From Alitibacter langaaensis DSM 22999 (GTDB lineage: Bacteria > Pseudomonadota > Gammaproteobacteria > Enterobacterales > Pasteurellaceae): a stretch of 64,000 bases of DNA. Numbering within the stretch: position 1 is the stretch's first letter; the number at the start of each line of letters is the position of its first letter. The stretch covers positions 248,001-312,000 of the forward strand of contig NZ_QENU01000001.1 of NCBI RefSeq assembly GCF_003096995.1, given 5' to 3'. Both the position numbers and the translations under genes were made by a program. Below the pieces are notes generated by a model that worked only from the letters and a program-made list of their open reading frames with translations, ran no database searches and had not been told where the DNA came from. Below are positions 9,878-21,437 of this stretch, in pieces.

Positions 9878-11128
9878 ATGACGAATTTAACTGAAATGGG
9901 GAAAGCCGCACGTTTAGCTGCATTTGAGCTCAGTCAGCTTTCTACGGCAGAAAAAAATCAAGCATTACAAATTATTGCGGAGCAGCTCGAAGAGCAGCAA
10001 CAGCGCATACTGGCAGAAAATCAAAAAGATATTGAACAGGCGAAATTAAACGGCATTAACGAAGCCATTATTGATCGCCTATTGCTGACGCCTGAACGTT
10101 TAAAAGGCATTGCCAATGATGTGCGCCATGTGATTTCGCTAGCAGATCCTGTGAGCGAAATTATTGATGGCAGAACCTTAGACAGCGGATTAAAACTCGA
10201 GCGTTTGCGTGTGCCAGTTGGCGTGATCGGCACAATTTATGAAGCTCGTCCCAATGTGACCATTGATGTGGCAAGCCTTTGCTTGAAAACAGGCAATGCA
10301 GTGATTTTACGCGGAGGCAAAGAAACCCAACATTCCAATAAAATCTTAGTGGACGTGGTGCAAACTGCACTGGCAAAAGCGGGCTTACCGAAAGCTGCCG
10401 TGCAAGCGATCACCGATCCTGACCGCAATTTAGTGATGGAATTTTTAAAGCTCGATCGTTATATCGATATGATTATTCCACGAGGCGGGGCAGGGCTACA
10501 CGAACTTTGCAAACAGCATTCCACAATTCCAGTGATAGTGGGCGGAATTGGCGTGTGCCATACCTTTGTGGAGCAAAGTGCGGATCAAAATCGTGCCATT
10601 TCGGTGATTGTCAATGCGAAAACACAACGCCCAAGCACTTGCAATACATTAGAAACCCTATTGGTTCAAGAAAGCATTGCGGACAGCTTTTTGCCGAAGC
10701 TTGCCGCTCAACTTCCTGTGAAATATTTTGCTGATTCCACCGCACTTGCGATTTTGCAGCGCGCCAATGCCTGCGTGGAGCCTGTCACGGAAGATGCCTT
10801 GCGTAAAGAATGGTTATGCACGAATTTGAATGTCTTGGTGGTGAAAGATATTCAAGCCGCGGTTGAACACATTCGTGAATACGGCACACAACATTCCGAA
10901 GCCATTTTAACGGAAAACCAAGGGTTGGCTCGACAATTTGTGGCACAAGTCGATGCGGCGTCGGTTTATGTGAATGCCAGCACCCGTTTCACCGATGGCG
11001 GACAATTTGGTTTAGGCGCTGAAGTGGCGGTTAGCACCCAAAAACTTCACGCACGCGGTCCAATGGGATTAGAGGCGTTAACCACGTATAAATGGGTGGG
11101 AACAGGGGATTATACTGTACGTGCCTAA
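9878..11128 (+). CDS. proA: Gamma-glutamyl phosphate reductase
   Basis: ProA reduces gamma-glutamyl phosphate to glutamate semialdehyde with NADPH, the second step of proline synthesis. The 416-residue protein shows the aldehyde-dehydrogenase-like pattern [20 protein letters not shown], the catalytic Cys in [13 protein letters not shown], and the C-terminal [18 protein letters not shown] and [20 protein letters not shown] sits 7 bases before the ATG. No proB is next to it, so it is a stand-alone gene with its own terminator. Confidence 0.97.
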   Translation: MTNLTEMGKAARLAAFELSQLSTAEKNQALQIIAEQLEEQQQRILAENQKDIEQAKLNGINEAIIDRLLLTPERLKGIANDVRHVISLADPVSEIIDGRTLDSGLKLERLRVPVGVIGTIYEARPNVTIDVASLCLKTGNAVILRGGKETQHSNKILVDVVQTALAKAGLPKAAVQAITDPDRNLVMEFLKLDRYIDMIIPRGGAGLHELCKQHSTIPVIVGGIGVCHTFVEQSADQNRAISVIVNAKTQRPSTCNTLETLLVQESIADSFLPKLAAQLPVKYFADSTALAILQRANACVEPVTEDALRKEWLCTNLNVLVVKDIQAAVEHIREYGTQHSEAILTENQGLARQFVAQVDAASVYVNASTRFTDGGQFGLGAEVAVSTQKLHARGPMGLEALTTYKWVGTGDYTVRA

Positions 11129-11158
11129 GATCGAGGGGGATCGGGCTGACTTTGAGAT

Positions 11159-11206
11159 AAGGTTGTTTGCGTCTAAAATGTTAAGCTGGCAAACAACCTT
11201 ATTTTA
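11159..11206 (+). terminator. Terminator after proA
   Basis: AAGGTTGTTTGC (11159-11170) pairs perfectly with GCAAACAACCTT (11189-11200), followed by ATTTTAAT. The loop is 18 bases. Confidence 0.75.
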
Positions 11207-11276
11207 ATGGGAAGTTAGGCAAAATTATCCTTTAAATCGTTAATGTTTAACGAATAAAATACGAAACGAAAATAGC

Positions 11277-11303
11277 AAAAAGGCATCCAATTGGATGCCT
11301 TTT
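11277..11303 (-). terminator. Terminator after the initiator tRNA
   Basis: The perfect palindrome GGCATCCAATTGGATGCC (11282-11299) is flanked by A-run and T-run. On the minus strand it is followed by TTTTT, directly downstream of the tRNA. Confidence 0.8.
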
Positions 11304-11310
11304 CTGAATC

Positions 11311-11387
11311 TGGTTGCGGGGGCCGGATTTGAACCGACGGCCTTCGGGTTATGAGCCCGACGAGCTACCAAGCTGCTCCACCCCGCG
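11311..11387 (-). tRNA. tRNA-fMet (initiator, CAT anticodon)
   Basis: The 77-base minus-strand sequence folds as a cloverleaf: acceptor strands CGCGGGG and CCCCGCA with encoded CCA, D-arm GGAGCAGCTTGGTAGCTC, anticodon arm TCGGGCTCATAACCCGA, and T-arm GTCGGTTCAAATCCGGC. The unpaired 5' C at position 1 and the three G-C pairs (GGG/CCC) in the anticodon stem are the initiator hallmarks. Single tRNA gene with its own terminator. Confidence 0.97.
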
Positions 11388-11454
11388 TCTGATGTGCGTG
11401 AATATACGCTTTTATGTGAAAATTGCAAGCTGAAATGGCTTGTTTGCTGACAAA

Positions 11455-11880
11455 TTAAACGGATTGGCTGAATGACTGCTGAATTTGTCGCCAAAGTGCA
11501 CGTTTCAGCGGCGCTTGGTTGGCGAGAGATGCATAACTTTCTGCGCGCCATAATTGGCTTGGATCAATCTGCAACTGCGCCAAAGTGCGGTCAATTTTTT
11601 CATTATTTTCTGAAAGCAGCCAATAATAAACCGAATGTTGAATGTTCAGATGTTGGGCTTGCTCAAAATTAATGGCTAAACAGTCTGATGACGACACTTC
11701 AACGCTACGCAACACATCAGCAAAGAACGGCTCGGCAAGCGCAACACATTGCTCGGCAATAATAATTAGGCGAATATGGTTTGCCACAGGCACCGTCACT
11801 GCGCCCTTTAACACTTCATGACGGCGCAATTGCCACTGGCTAATTCCCATTTGTTGCAAGAGTAAATCTCGTCTGTTCAT
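11455..11880 (-). CDS. holD: DNA polymerase III psi subunit
   Basis: The 141-residue protein begins MNRRDLLLQQMGISQWQLRR, the typical HolD N-terminus, and continues with VANHIRLIIIAEQ. Psi links the clamp loader, through chi, to single-strand binding protein. It is divergent from rsmC with about 60 bases between the starts, a known neighbourhood for holD. It carries an internal USS. Confidence 0.88.
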   Translation of the reverse strand: MNRRDLLLQQMGISQWQLRRHEVLKGAVTVPVANHIRLIIIAEQCVALAEPFFADVLRSVEVSSSDCLAINFEQAQHLNIQHSVYYWLLSENNEKIDRTLAQLQIDPSQLWRAESYASLANQAPLKRALWRQIQQSFSQSV

Positions 11881-11941
11881 TCGTTTTCCGTTTTCCGCTA
11901 TAATGCCGACAATTTTAGCCTACCTTATAGGATTTTCCCAA

Positions 11942-12934
11942 ATGATTTCTGTTGAAAGCCAAGTGTTAGAACGCCATTTGCCACGTTTTGCCAATAAAAG
12001 CGTGCTGTTTGCTGGTGGAGTGAATGATGATTTTCCCGAGCAAGTTAGCCAAACCGCCAGCCGTGTGGAGATATGGTCGTGCTATTTTGATTATGCCAAA
12101 GGCAAAAGTGCGGTCAATTTTTCAATAATTTGTGAAACGCAAGCGGATCTCATCGTTTATTACTGGACGAAAAACAAAGCAGAAGTTCAATTTCAATTAA
12201 TGCAACTTTTGGCGAATGCGCAGGAAAATCAGGAAATCTTGATTATTGGTGAAAACCGTTGTGGCGTGCGTTCAGCGGAAAAATTATTAGTGCCATTTGG
12301 CGAAATCGGCAAGATTGACTCTGCACGCCGTTGTGGTTTATACCATTTTTCTTTGCAAAATCGACCGCACTTTAACGCAGAAGAATATTGGAAAACCTAC
12401 GAAAATCCAAACTTAGGCGCGCTAAAAATTTATAGTTTACCCGGGGTGTTCAGTGCCAATGAATTGGATACTGGTACCGCATTGTTGCTGTCCACCATTC
12501 ATAGCCATATTCGTGGCGATGTGTTGGATCTAGGCTGCGGTGCGGGCGTGGTTGGCGCTTATCTCAAACAGCAAAATCCCAAAACCACGGTGCTGATGAG
12601 CGATATTCACGCCATGGCGGTTGCTTCTGCGCAAAAAACGCTCACCGAAAACCAATTACAGGGTAGCGTGATTGCCAGTGATGTGTTTTCCCATATTCAG
12701 GGAAAATTTGATTTAATCATTTCTAATCCGCCATTTCATGACGGAATCGACACCGCCTATCGTGCCGTGAGCGAGCTGATTAAACAAGCAAAATGGCATT
12801 TAAAAGACGGTGGCGAATTGCGCATTGTGGCAAATGCGTTTTTGCCTTATCCCGATTTGTTGGAACAGCATTTTGGCGAATATGAAGTGCTGGCAAAAAC
12901 GGGAAAATTTAAGGTTTATTCAGTGAGATCGTAA
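11942..12934 (+). CDS. rsmC: 16S rRNA m2G1207 methyltransferase RsmC
   Basis: RsmC methylates G1207 of 16S rRNA in the 30S subunit. It is a duplicated methyltransferase: the N-terminal half is degenerate (SARRCGLYHF), and the C-terminal half holds the SAM motif LDLGCGAGVVGAYL and the catalytic NPPF in ISNPPFHDGID. The frame is open from 11903, but ATG 11942 has AGGA 9 bases upstream and aligns with the E. coli start, giving 330 residues. A USS lies inside. Confidence 0.94.
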   Translation: MISVESQVLERHLPRFANKSVLFAGGVNDDFPEQVSQTASRVEIWSCYFDYAKGKSAVNFSIICETQADLIVYYWTKNKAEVQFQLMQLLANAQENQEILIIGENRCGVRSAEKLLVPFGEIGKIDSARRCGLYHFSLQNRPHFNAEEYWKTYENPNLGALKIYSLPGVFSANELDTGTALLLSTIHSHIRGDVLDLGCGAGVVGAYLKQQNPKTTVLMSDIHAMAVASAQKTLTENQLQGSVIASDVFSHIQGKFDLIISNPPFHDGIDTAYRAVSELIKQAKWHLKDGGELRIVANAFLPYPDLLEQHFGEYEVLAKTGKFKVYSVRS

Positions 12935-12940
12935 AACAAA

Positions 12941-12969
12941 AGGGCGTATGTTACGCCCTGTTTTTTTTT
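12941..12969. terminator. Terminator between rsmC and manA
   Basis: AGGGCGTA (12941-12948), loop TGT, TACGCCCT (12952-12959), then a run of nine T. It ends rsmC and may act on the convergent manA transcript too. Confidence 0.85.
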
Positions 12970-13000
12970 GTTTATACGTAGTTTAAGACGCTGTTTAAGG

Positions 13001-14194
13001 TTAAGGCAATGTAGCGAGCACGCAATAACCTTTTTCTATGCCGATGATTTCATAGTCTGTATTAGCACAAATAAAGGCGGATTGCCCTTGAGTCAGCTCA
13101 AGTGCGGTCGAATTTGCGCAAATTTTCAACGCGCCTTCCATCGCAAACAAAATCGTGGCATTTTTCGCAGAACCTTTCACGCTAAATTGCGCATCGTAAC
13201 CAATATTTTCTAAGGCGAAATCTTTGGCGGGCGTCCAATAATGATGAGAACCATTGCCTTGTGGCGCAGCTGGAATGAGTTCGGGTATCACTTCACGACA
13301 ATCTACCACTTTCAACAATTCAGGAATGTCAACGTGTTTTGGCGTGAGGCCACCACGAATCACATTATCTGAACACGCCATTAATTCAATATTTTGCCCG
13401 CGCAAATAAGCGTGCGGAATGCCTGCATCTTGATAAATGCCTTGCCCTTTTGGCACATTCACAATATTGAATAAATAAAAACACATCAATCCTGCATCCA
13501 GTTTATCAGCAGGAATTTGCATCGCATCACGGCAATAAAGCACCCAATAATCAGGGTTTTCTGGCGTCAGATTTTCCAACTGGTTTTGCGCGAAAATCGG
13601 GTTTAACCAACTTTCCAATTGTCCTTGGCTGGCTTGCATAATATCGGCATAAAATGAGTGCAAATCTTGTTGTTCAAGTTTGTCCGCTAAGGGCGCAAAG
13701 TGCGGTCGATTTCGCAAGTTTTTTAGAATTTCCGCTTTAGGCTTGAAACCGTGCAATAGCCAAAAATCAGACAGTGCAATCATCATTTCAGGTTTGTGAT
13801 TATTATCTTTATAAGTGCGTTTCGGATCCTTCAACTCAACGCCTCGGGCATTTTCTGCGGCAAACCCGATTTCCGCCTGCGCTTTAGTTGGATGCAGCTG
13901 AATAGAAAGCGGGGCTTTCACATCCAAAATTTTGAGCAAATAGGGCAATTCATCACCAAAAACAGTGCGACTTTGTTCACCAAGTGCGGTCGGATTTTGC
14001 GCTAAAAATTCAAGCAATGAGTGCGATTTTCCCGCAACTTCAATGGCGGACGGCGATGAAATATGCGCCCCCAACCACCATTCTGCATAAGTCGTATTGG
14101 GCTGTTTGTCAAAATGAATGAGATCAGCAAGATAATCTTCCCCGCCCCAAATATAGTTTTGTAATGTTCCTGTTAATTGATAAATTCCGCTCAT
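13001..14194 (-). CDS. manA: Mannose-6-phosphate isomerase
   Basis: ManA interconverts mannose-6-P and fructose-6-P. The 397-residue type I PMI shows zinc-site motifs: IQLHPTKAQAEIGF, KPEMMIAL (zinc Glu), and GIPHAYLRGQNIELMACSDNVIRGGLTPKHVD with the catalytic region. It can feed mannose-6-P delivered by the manXYZ PTS found about 13 kb away into glycolysis. Single gene, with several USS copies inside. Confidence 0.96.
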   Translation of the reverse strand: MSGIYQLTGTLQNYIWGGEDYLADLIHFDKQPNTTYAEWWLGAHISSPSAIEVAGKSHSLLEFLAQNPTALGEQSRTVFGDELPYLLKILDVKAPLSIQLHPTKAQAEIGFAAENARGVELKDPKRTYKDNNHKPEMMIALSDFWLLHGFKPKAEILKNLRNRPHFAPLADKLEQQDLHSFYADIMQASQGQLESWLNPIFAQNQLENLTPENPDYWVLYCRDAMQIPADKLDAGLMCFYLFNIVNVPKGQGIYQDAGIPHAYLRGQNIELMACSDNVIRGGLTPKHVDIPELLKVVDCREVIPELIPAAPQGNGSHHYWTPAKDFALENIGYDAQFSVKGSAKNATILFAMEGALKICANSTALELTQGQSAFICANTDYEIIGIEKGYCVLATLP

Positions 14195-14462
14195 TTTTTG
14201 TCCTTTAGTTCGTTATTTTTGTGAAACAAATTGTAACAGAGTTATGAATATTGGGCTAAGAATAATGTATGTAAACTCACAATCTTTACAAATACTTACA
14301 CTTTTTATGTATATTAATTTTATTGCTTCAGTATAATACATCTGTTCTTAGTGTATGAGCACTAGATTAGAATTCCGTAGGTTTAGTCGAAAATGCGATA
14401 TTCGCTGTTATTTACTAGGCCTACACGCTTTTATTTAATTTCATATTCAATATAGGGTTATT
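14195..14462 (+). promoter_or_regulatory. Upstream region of the adhesin gene
   Basis: A 268-base AT-rich region with a TATAAT hexamer at 14332-14337 as a candidate -10 element; no convincing -35 is visible at 16-18 bases. I looked for simple-sequence tracts that could phase-vary expression, as known for other Haemophilus surface genes, and saw none. Confidence 0.35.
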
Positions 14463-17400
14463 ATGAATAAAATCTTTAAAATCAAATTTAACGCATCAAC
14501 TAATTCTTGGGTTGCGGTATCAGAACTTGCTTCTAATAAAGGAAAAACAGACTCCGTGGTGGATCAATCCGTTTCACCTAAATCAGGTTTAAGAAAACTT
14601 TTCTCATTCCCTATAGCGTTGCTTTATGCCGCTATACTAAGCAGCTTAGCAGCACCACAAGCGATGGCACTTATTGCGATCAATGCTATGGATGCTGATA
14701 ATCATGCCTACAATAACCCCGACTTACTTCCTGCAAAAGCTTCAACCGCAATAGAAAATGGTTATGTACAATATATGCCTATTGACTATGGTACACCTAA
14801 TAATGTTGCAACAAACCCAACTATTGGTAGTGATGGTGTTCCATTGTATGACACTCGAGAAGCTAACGGGATTGCGATTGGTCGAGAAGCCAACACAATT
14901 AGTGGTGACCGTTTTTCAACAGGCATCGCAATTGGTGATTATTCAAAAGCAGCAGCTGGTAATGGTGGTTTAGGGATTGCACTGGGGCATTTTAGCCAAT
15001 CTACCGGGGTATCTTCTATTGCTTTAGGTACTGCAGCTAAAGCTTCTGCATTTAATGCTTTATCAATTGCACGCCAATCAGCAGCAACCGCTGAATACGC
15101 AATGGCAATTGGTGTTGCTTCATCAGCACAAGCTAAATCAAGTACTGCTATTGGTACCTCAGCGACTGCTACTGGAGAACGTTCAGTTGCTATTGGTAGT
15201 GCAGATATGTCAACAATTCCTGTTCGAACTGGTGTGGATAGAACAACGTATAATAGTACTACTAATACTCGAGCAACAGGTGTAGACGCTACTGCAATTG
15301 GTACTAGTGCACAGGCTGATTCGGATAATACTGTGGCTCTTGGGGCGCGTACTCATGCAAAAACTGGTGGCTCTGTAGCAATTGGTGAAAATTCTGTATC
15401 AGGTCAAGACTCTCTTTATGGTAATTGGGCTAATATCATTAACCCTACGACAGGGACTTATTTTACCAGTCAACGAGAATTAGAATTTTATGTTACTGCA
15501 CATCAAAATCCAGCTGATAATGTCTATCGTTCCGTGATTGGTAAACGAAATAATATTGCTATCGGCAGCGGCGCACAAGCATTTGGTGGGCGTAATATTG
15601 CTATTGGTGAAAATGCGGGAACAGGTCTTGATGATAACTGGAATATTCATAATGTAAATATCGGTACAGAATCAGGTCAAAATTCTAAAAAAGACTATTC
15701 TGTAGCTATCGGTTATCGTGCTGGAGCATTAACAGATGCTCAACAGCAAGTTCAAGCAAAATATGTTAAACAAGATGGTGATCGCGCACCTAGTGTTATT
15801 CTTGGTAAACAAGCTGGTGAAGGTAATGTTAGTTATGGAAATATTTTATTAGGGCTTCAGGCCGGGCAAAATAGTCAGACTGACATAATCACTAGAGAAA
15901 ATATTGTTATTGGTAACTTATCAGGTCGAAATATCAATGGTGATGGTAAGAATGCTCAATTTTCAGCGCATACTGGTCAAAATACTATTATCGGCTCTGG
16001 TAGCGCAAACGAATTGAATGGCGATGCAAACTTAATTTTAGGCACTAAAGCAGGTAATGGCGTACAGGGTGATAATAATATCATTTTAGGTAGTGTTGCT
16101 GCTGATCAAGCAATTAGTGATCGCTCTATCATTATGGGACCTCAAACTGCTAACAATACTAATAATGATCGTAACGTATTAATTGGTAATTTTGTAAATG
16201 GCAGTGTTGGAAACCAAAAAGTCAGTAATGCTGTAGGTATTGGTAGCAGTGCAGTTGCAAGTGGTAATGCTTCAGTTGGTATCGGTCGTTTAGCAAGTGC
16301 ATCTAAAGAGAATGCGATCGCAATTGGTACAGGTGCTCAAGCAACCGCGGCACAGGCTATTTCTATTGGTACAGGTAATATTGTAAGCGGTGAAAATTCT
16401 GGGGCATTAGGGGATCCATCTTATATTTCTGGAACGGGTACTTATACTGTTGGTAATAATAATGGTACTGCTGGAGCCCCTGTCTCAGCTAATAATGCGG
16501 GCGTATTCGGTAATAGTAATGCACTAACTGGTGATAATAGCCGTATCGTAGGTAATAACAATTCAGTAACAACAACGGATACTTTTGTATTGGGTAATGA
16601 TGTTACAACCACTGCTGACAACTCTGTTTTCCTTGGTTCTGGTTCGGCTTATACTGACAAAACTGCAGCTACCACAGATGGTATTGGAAAAGTATCTGCT
16701 GCAACTATTGGTGATGTAACTTATTCTGGCTTTGCAGGTGAGAATGCAGTTGGTGTCGTTTCTGTCGGTTCTCCTACTAGTGGCAATACTTCTACTGGCG
16801 CAGCTGGTGGTGTACGCCGTATCCAAAACGTGGCAGCAGGTTTAATTAGTAAAGATTCTACTGATGCGATTAATGGTTCTCAGTTATATGCGGTTGCTAA
16901 CAAGATTCCTACAATTAAATCAGGCACAAATGTTAATGTTGATAAAACAACTGATGAGTCAACAGGTCAAGTCACTTATACAGTAAATGTGGCGGATGTG
17001 GAAGATAAACTAAATCATTTCCACGTTAATAAAGGTGATAACTCTCAACCTGCTGGTAATTCAGACACAAATGAAGGTTCAGTAAATGCTATTGGTGGTG
17101 CAACTGGTTATTATGCAACAGCTGGTGGTATTAATGCGAAAGCAACTGGCGAATCTGCTGTTGCGTTGGGTACAGATGCAAGTGCGAAAAGTGTATCTTC
17201 AGTTGCAATTGGTCAGGGAGCAAGTGCAGATGGCTCTAGTGCTGATTATCCAGATGGTAAACCGAAAGATGGTGCAGCAACGGCAGTTGGTCGTTTAGCT
17301 AATGCCTCTGGTGGTAGCAGTACAGCATTAGGTTCAGGAGCAACAGCTTCTGGAACAAACAGTGTTGCTTTAGGTGCATCTTCTGTATCAAGCGGCCTTG

Positions 17401-20400
17401 GTTCAACAGCTTTAGGTTTACAAGCAACCGCTGCTGGTGATCAATCTATTGCTTTAGGTCGTCAGAATAACGTAACTGGAAATCTTTCTGGTGCTGTGGG
17501 TAGTAGCAATACCGTTGCTAATGCCAACACTTATGTTGTCGGTAATAGTGTAAAAACAACACAAGATAATAGTGTGGTATTAGGTCATGAATCAACTGAT
17601 CGTGCAGCAACGACAGAAACTACAGCGAAAGTAGGCAATATTACTTATTCAGGTTTCGCAGGAGCAGGTTCTGTTGCTAATGGTGTTGTGTCTGTTGGTA
17701 ATAAAGATCATGAACGCCAAATTATCAATGTGGCGGCAGGTAATGTATCTGCGACATCTACTGATGCGATCAATGGTTCACAATTATATGCTACTCAAAA
17801 TGTTATTAATAATGTAGCTAACTCTGTTGCTACTGCTCTTAGCCCAAGTTCGACTGTAAATCAAGATGGTTCAATATCAACCCAATTAACCGTTAATGGT
17901 AATACCTATAATAATGTTCAACAGGCATTAAATAACGTTGATACCAATACCCAAGCAACTGTAAAAGCCGTTGATGGTTCTGCAATTACTGTAACGGAAG
18001 ATGCTACAGCTAATGGCAAGGGAACAATCCAGTATAACGTAGGTTTAAATACAGACGGTACAACGATTACAACGAAAGAGATAACTGGTCAGGATGGTAA
18101 TAAAGTAGTTCAAGTTACAGCGAATACTACAACTATTAATGATGCTAACCAAGACGGTAAAATTGATGCTCCTTCAAATGATGATGCAGGTAAATTAGTT
18201 ACTGCAACAACAGTCGTTGATGCAATCAACCAATCAGGCTTTACGTTAACAACAAGTGCCTCTGATGAGGGTGAAGTATCTGGAACCACAAAAGAATTAG
18301 TGAATCCAGGTAAAACAGTAACTATCGATGCAGGCAAAAATATTAAAGTATCCCAATCTGGTAGCACAATCAGCATCGCAACTAAAGATCAAATGGTGTT
18401 TGGTGAAAAAGGTGCAGATGGAAAAGATGGTGTTGATGGCACAATTGGCGTAAACGGTAAAGACGGCTCAGCAGTGGTGTTGAACGGTAAAGATGGTTCA
18501 ATTGGCTTAAATGGAAAAGATGGAAAAGATGGCTTAAGCTTAAAATCAGCAGATGGAGCACAAGGTGTAAATGGGACAAATGGCGAGAATGGTTTACCAG
18601 GTAAAAATGGTACAACTCGTATCGTATATCAACCGACTAACCCAGACGGCACGAATAATGGTGACCCAGAGACAGTAGCCACATTAAATGATGGTTTAAT
18701 CTTCACAGGTAATAATGAAGAGATGAACCGTCATAAGCTAAACAGTGTGGTAAAAGTTGTTGGTGAAGGTATAAATAAAGCAGCCTCACTTGCTTTCAAC
18801 TCTGCGGCAGGTAACATCAATGTTAAAGCTGATGGAAGTGACAAACTAGAAATCCAGTTAAACCGTGACTTAAAAGATTTAAGTACAGCGAACTTTGTTA
18901 AATATAACGAAGATGGAAGCGTCAATGGAGATGCACCAAAAACAGTTATTAACAATGAAGGCATTACAATCACACCAAAAGATGGTGAAAATGGTAAAGA
19001 TGGTAATGTGGTATCGTTAACAAAAGACGGTTTAAACAATGGTGGTAATAAAATCACAAACGTAGCTAAAGGTGATGTAAGTGATACAAGTACAGATGCT
19101 GTAAATGGTAGCCAGTTAAATGAAGTGAAACAGACTGCAGAGAAAGGCTTTAATATCACAGCAGATAATAAAGCGTTAGGAGAAGGTGAGACTGAAGATA
19201 ATGTTAAGCCAGGACAAACTATTGAGTTTACAAGTACAGATAAAAATATTGTAACGACTGTTAGTGATAACAAAATTGACTTTGGTTTAGGCGACAACCT
19301 TACAGTAGGTAAAGACGGTGCTAATGGCGCAGATGGTAAAGACGGTAGTATTGGCGTAAACGGTGCGAACGGCTCATCCGTAGTGTTGAACGGTAAAGAC
19401 GGTTCGATTGGTTTAACGGGTCCACGTGGTGAAGGTGGTACTCCAGGTAAATCAGCGAACATCAGTGTGAAAGATGGTCAACCAGGTGTTGACGGTGCTG
19501 ATGGCGAGACTAAAACACGTATCGTTTATGAGACTAAAGATGCGGATGGCAATCCAGTCACTGAAGAAGTCGCAACCTTAAATGATGGTTTGAACTTTGT
19601 AGGTAATGATGGAAAAGTTGTAACACGTAAACTCAACCAAACTTTAAATTTACTTGGCGGTTTAAGTGGTACTACTGTTTTAGATTCTACCTTAGTATCC
19701 AGTAATAATCTTGGCGTTCGTTATAAAGACGATGGTAGTTTAGAAATCGTTATGAAAGAACGTCCAGAATTTTCTGGTGTTACAGTGAATGGTAAAGATG
19801 GTAAAGACGCAGCCATTACCTTTGCTAAAGATGGTCAAGACGGTATGTCTATCGTCGGTACTCGTGGAGCTGACGGTGAAAATGGTTTAACTATTAGAGG
19901 CGCTGACGGCAAAGATGGTGTTACTTTTGCTGATGATGGGCGTATTACTAATGTAACCGCGGGTAAAGATGGCAAAGATGCTGTAAATATGGATCAATTA
20001 AAAGAAGTTGATGCTACAGCTAACAAAGGTTGGAATTTAACCACAAATGGCCAAAATAGTTCAAACGTTAAACCAGGTGATACAGTCGATTATTGCTAAT
20101 AAAGATGGTAATATCAAAATTACTAATGATGGCAACAAAGTGACAGTTGATCTTGCTAAAGATATTAAAGTTGATTCCGTTACTGCGGGAGACACTACAA
20201 TCAATAATGATGGATTAACTATTAAGGATGGCCCTAGCGTAACAAAAGATGGCATTAATGCTGCTGGCAACAAAATTACTAATGTTGCACCAGGTACTGA
20301 CGGTACGGATGCTGTTAACGTAGATCAATTAAATACAGCAACTACAGCTGTAAAAGATTCTACAACTTGGAAAGTAAATACCGCAGGACAAGTTGATGAA

Positions 20401-21390
20401 GGAAAAGCTGCAGAATCAGTATCTAATCAAACTGTAACAGTAAATCATGGTGTTAATACCAAAGTATCTGATGTGAAAAAAGATGCAGATGGTAATTATA
20501 GCTATGAAATTGATGTGACAGGTCTTCCAATGGAATATGTGGATGAAAAAGGCAACACATTAGTGAATATTGGCGGTAATTTCTTTAGCCAAACTGATAA
20601 TGCAGATGGTACTAAAACCTTAACTCCATCAAAACCTGCAAAAGTACGTATTAGTAGCGATAAACCTATGCAGCTAACTAATGTTGCTGACGGTGAAGTT
20701 TCTGAAAACAGTACAGATGCAGTAAATGGTAGTCAGTTGTATGAAGTTAAAAACTCTGGTTTAACTTTCGCTGGCGATGAAGGTGAATTTAAATCTCCAT
20801 TAGGTAGCAAAGTAACTGTCTCAGGTGGTGTTAAAGATTCATCTAAATTAACCAATAACAATATTGGTGTAGTTGCTAAGGATGGTAAGCTTGATGTTAA
20901 ATTAGCTAAAGCATTAACTGACTTAACCAGTGCTGAATTTAAAGATAGTGATGGTAACGTAACTAATGTAGATGGCAAAGGTATCAGCATTACAGGTAAC
21001 AATGGTAAAACTACAAGCTTAACTGCTGATGGTTTAAATAACGGTGGTAATCGTATTACTAATGTTGCTCCGGGTATTAAAGATACAGATGCTGTAAACG
21101 TAGCACAATTACGTGGTACAGCAAACAACTTAAATAACCGTATCAACAAAGTTGATAGAAATGCGAGAGCAGGTACTGCGAGTGCATTAGCTGCTGCGAC
21201 ATTGCCGCAAGCTTATTTACCAGGTAAATCATTAGTTGCATTAGGTGGAAGTACCTATGGTGGCGAAACTGGTATCGCATTAGGTGCATCAACTATTTCT
21301 GATGGTGGTAACTGGATCCTTAAAGGTTCAGCAACCTCTAACTCTCGTGGTAAACTGGGCGCTGGTGTAGCAGTAGGTTATCAGTGGTAA
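14463..21390 (+). pseudogene. Giant YadA-type trimeric autotransporter adhesin, split by a frameshift
   Basis: Two overlapping frames together encode one adhesin of about 2,309 residues. In order: an extended signal peptide (MNKIFKIKFNASTNSWVAVS, then a hydrophobic stretch ending APQAMA), long YadA-like head repeats (AIG.xA..G...ATAIG pattern, about residues 140-1000), neck/stalk units with TDAINGSQL or TDAVNGSQL (near 16860, 17760, 19090, 20715), GKDG collagen-like stretches, and a C-terminal YadA anchor ending GAGVAVGYQW. The first frame stops at 20099; the anchor lies in the +1 frame (open 20047-21390). Total length is 3n+1, so one extra base near 20090 explains it. Without repair the product lacks its membrane anchor. 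A sequencing error is the alternative. A downstream lipoprotein gene appears to be its partner. Confidence 0.9.
18399..19960 (+). repeat. Collagen-like GKDG/GxxG coding repeats in the adhesin stalk
   Basis: Three clusters of Gly-rich triplet-like coding repeats, at about 18399-18615, 19308-19470 and 19786-19935, read as GKDG, GVNGKDGS, GSIGLNGKDG and similar. The first two share near-identical DNA such as GTGTTGAACGGTAAAGA, so recombination between them is possible. They alternate with stalk modules carrying NDGL.F.G motifs. Similar inserts occur in other trimeric autotransporters. Confidence 0.75.
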
Positions 21391-21437
21391 TTAAAAATAT
21401 AGGGGGTATTTCCCCCTATTTTAGCGAAGGAAACAAA

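Noticed and set aside
18731-19462. Long open frame on the minus strand inside the adhesin
   Set aside because: It mirrors the biased codon use of the repeats on the plus strand, has no ribosome site or homology, and similar antisense frames occur at 18110, 18382 and 20733.
18399-20000. CRISPR-like periodic repeats
   Set aside because: The repeats are coding, vary in spacing, and lack constant repeat/spacer lengths; no cas genes are present. No CRISPR array was seen anywhere in the window.
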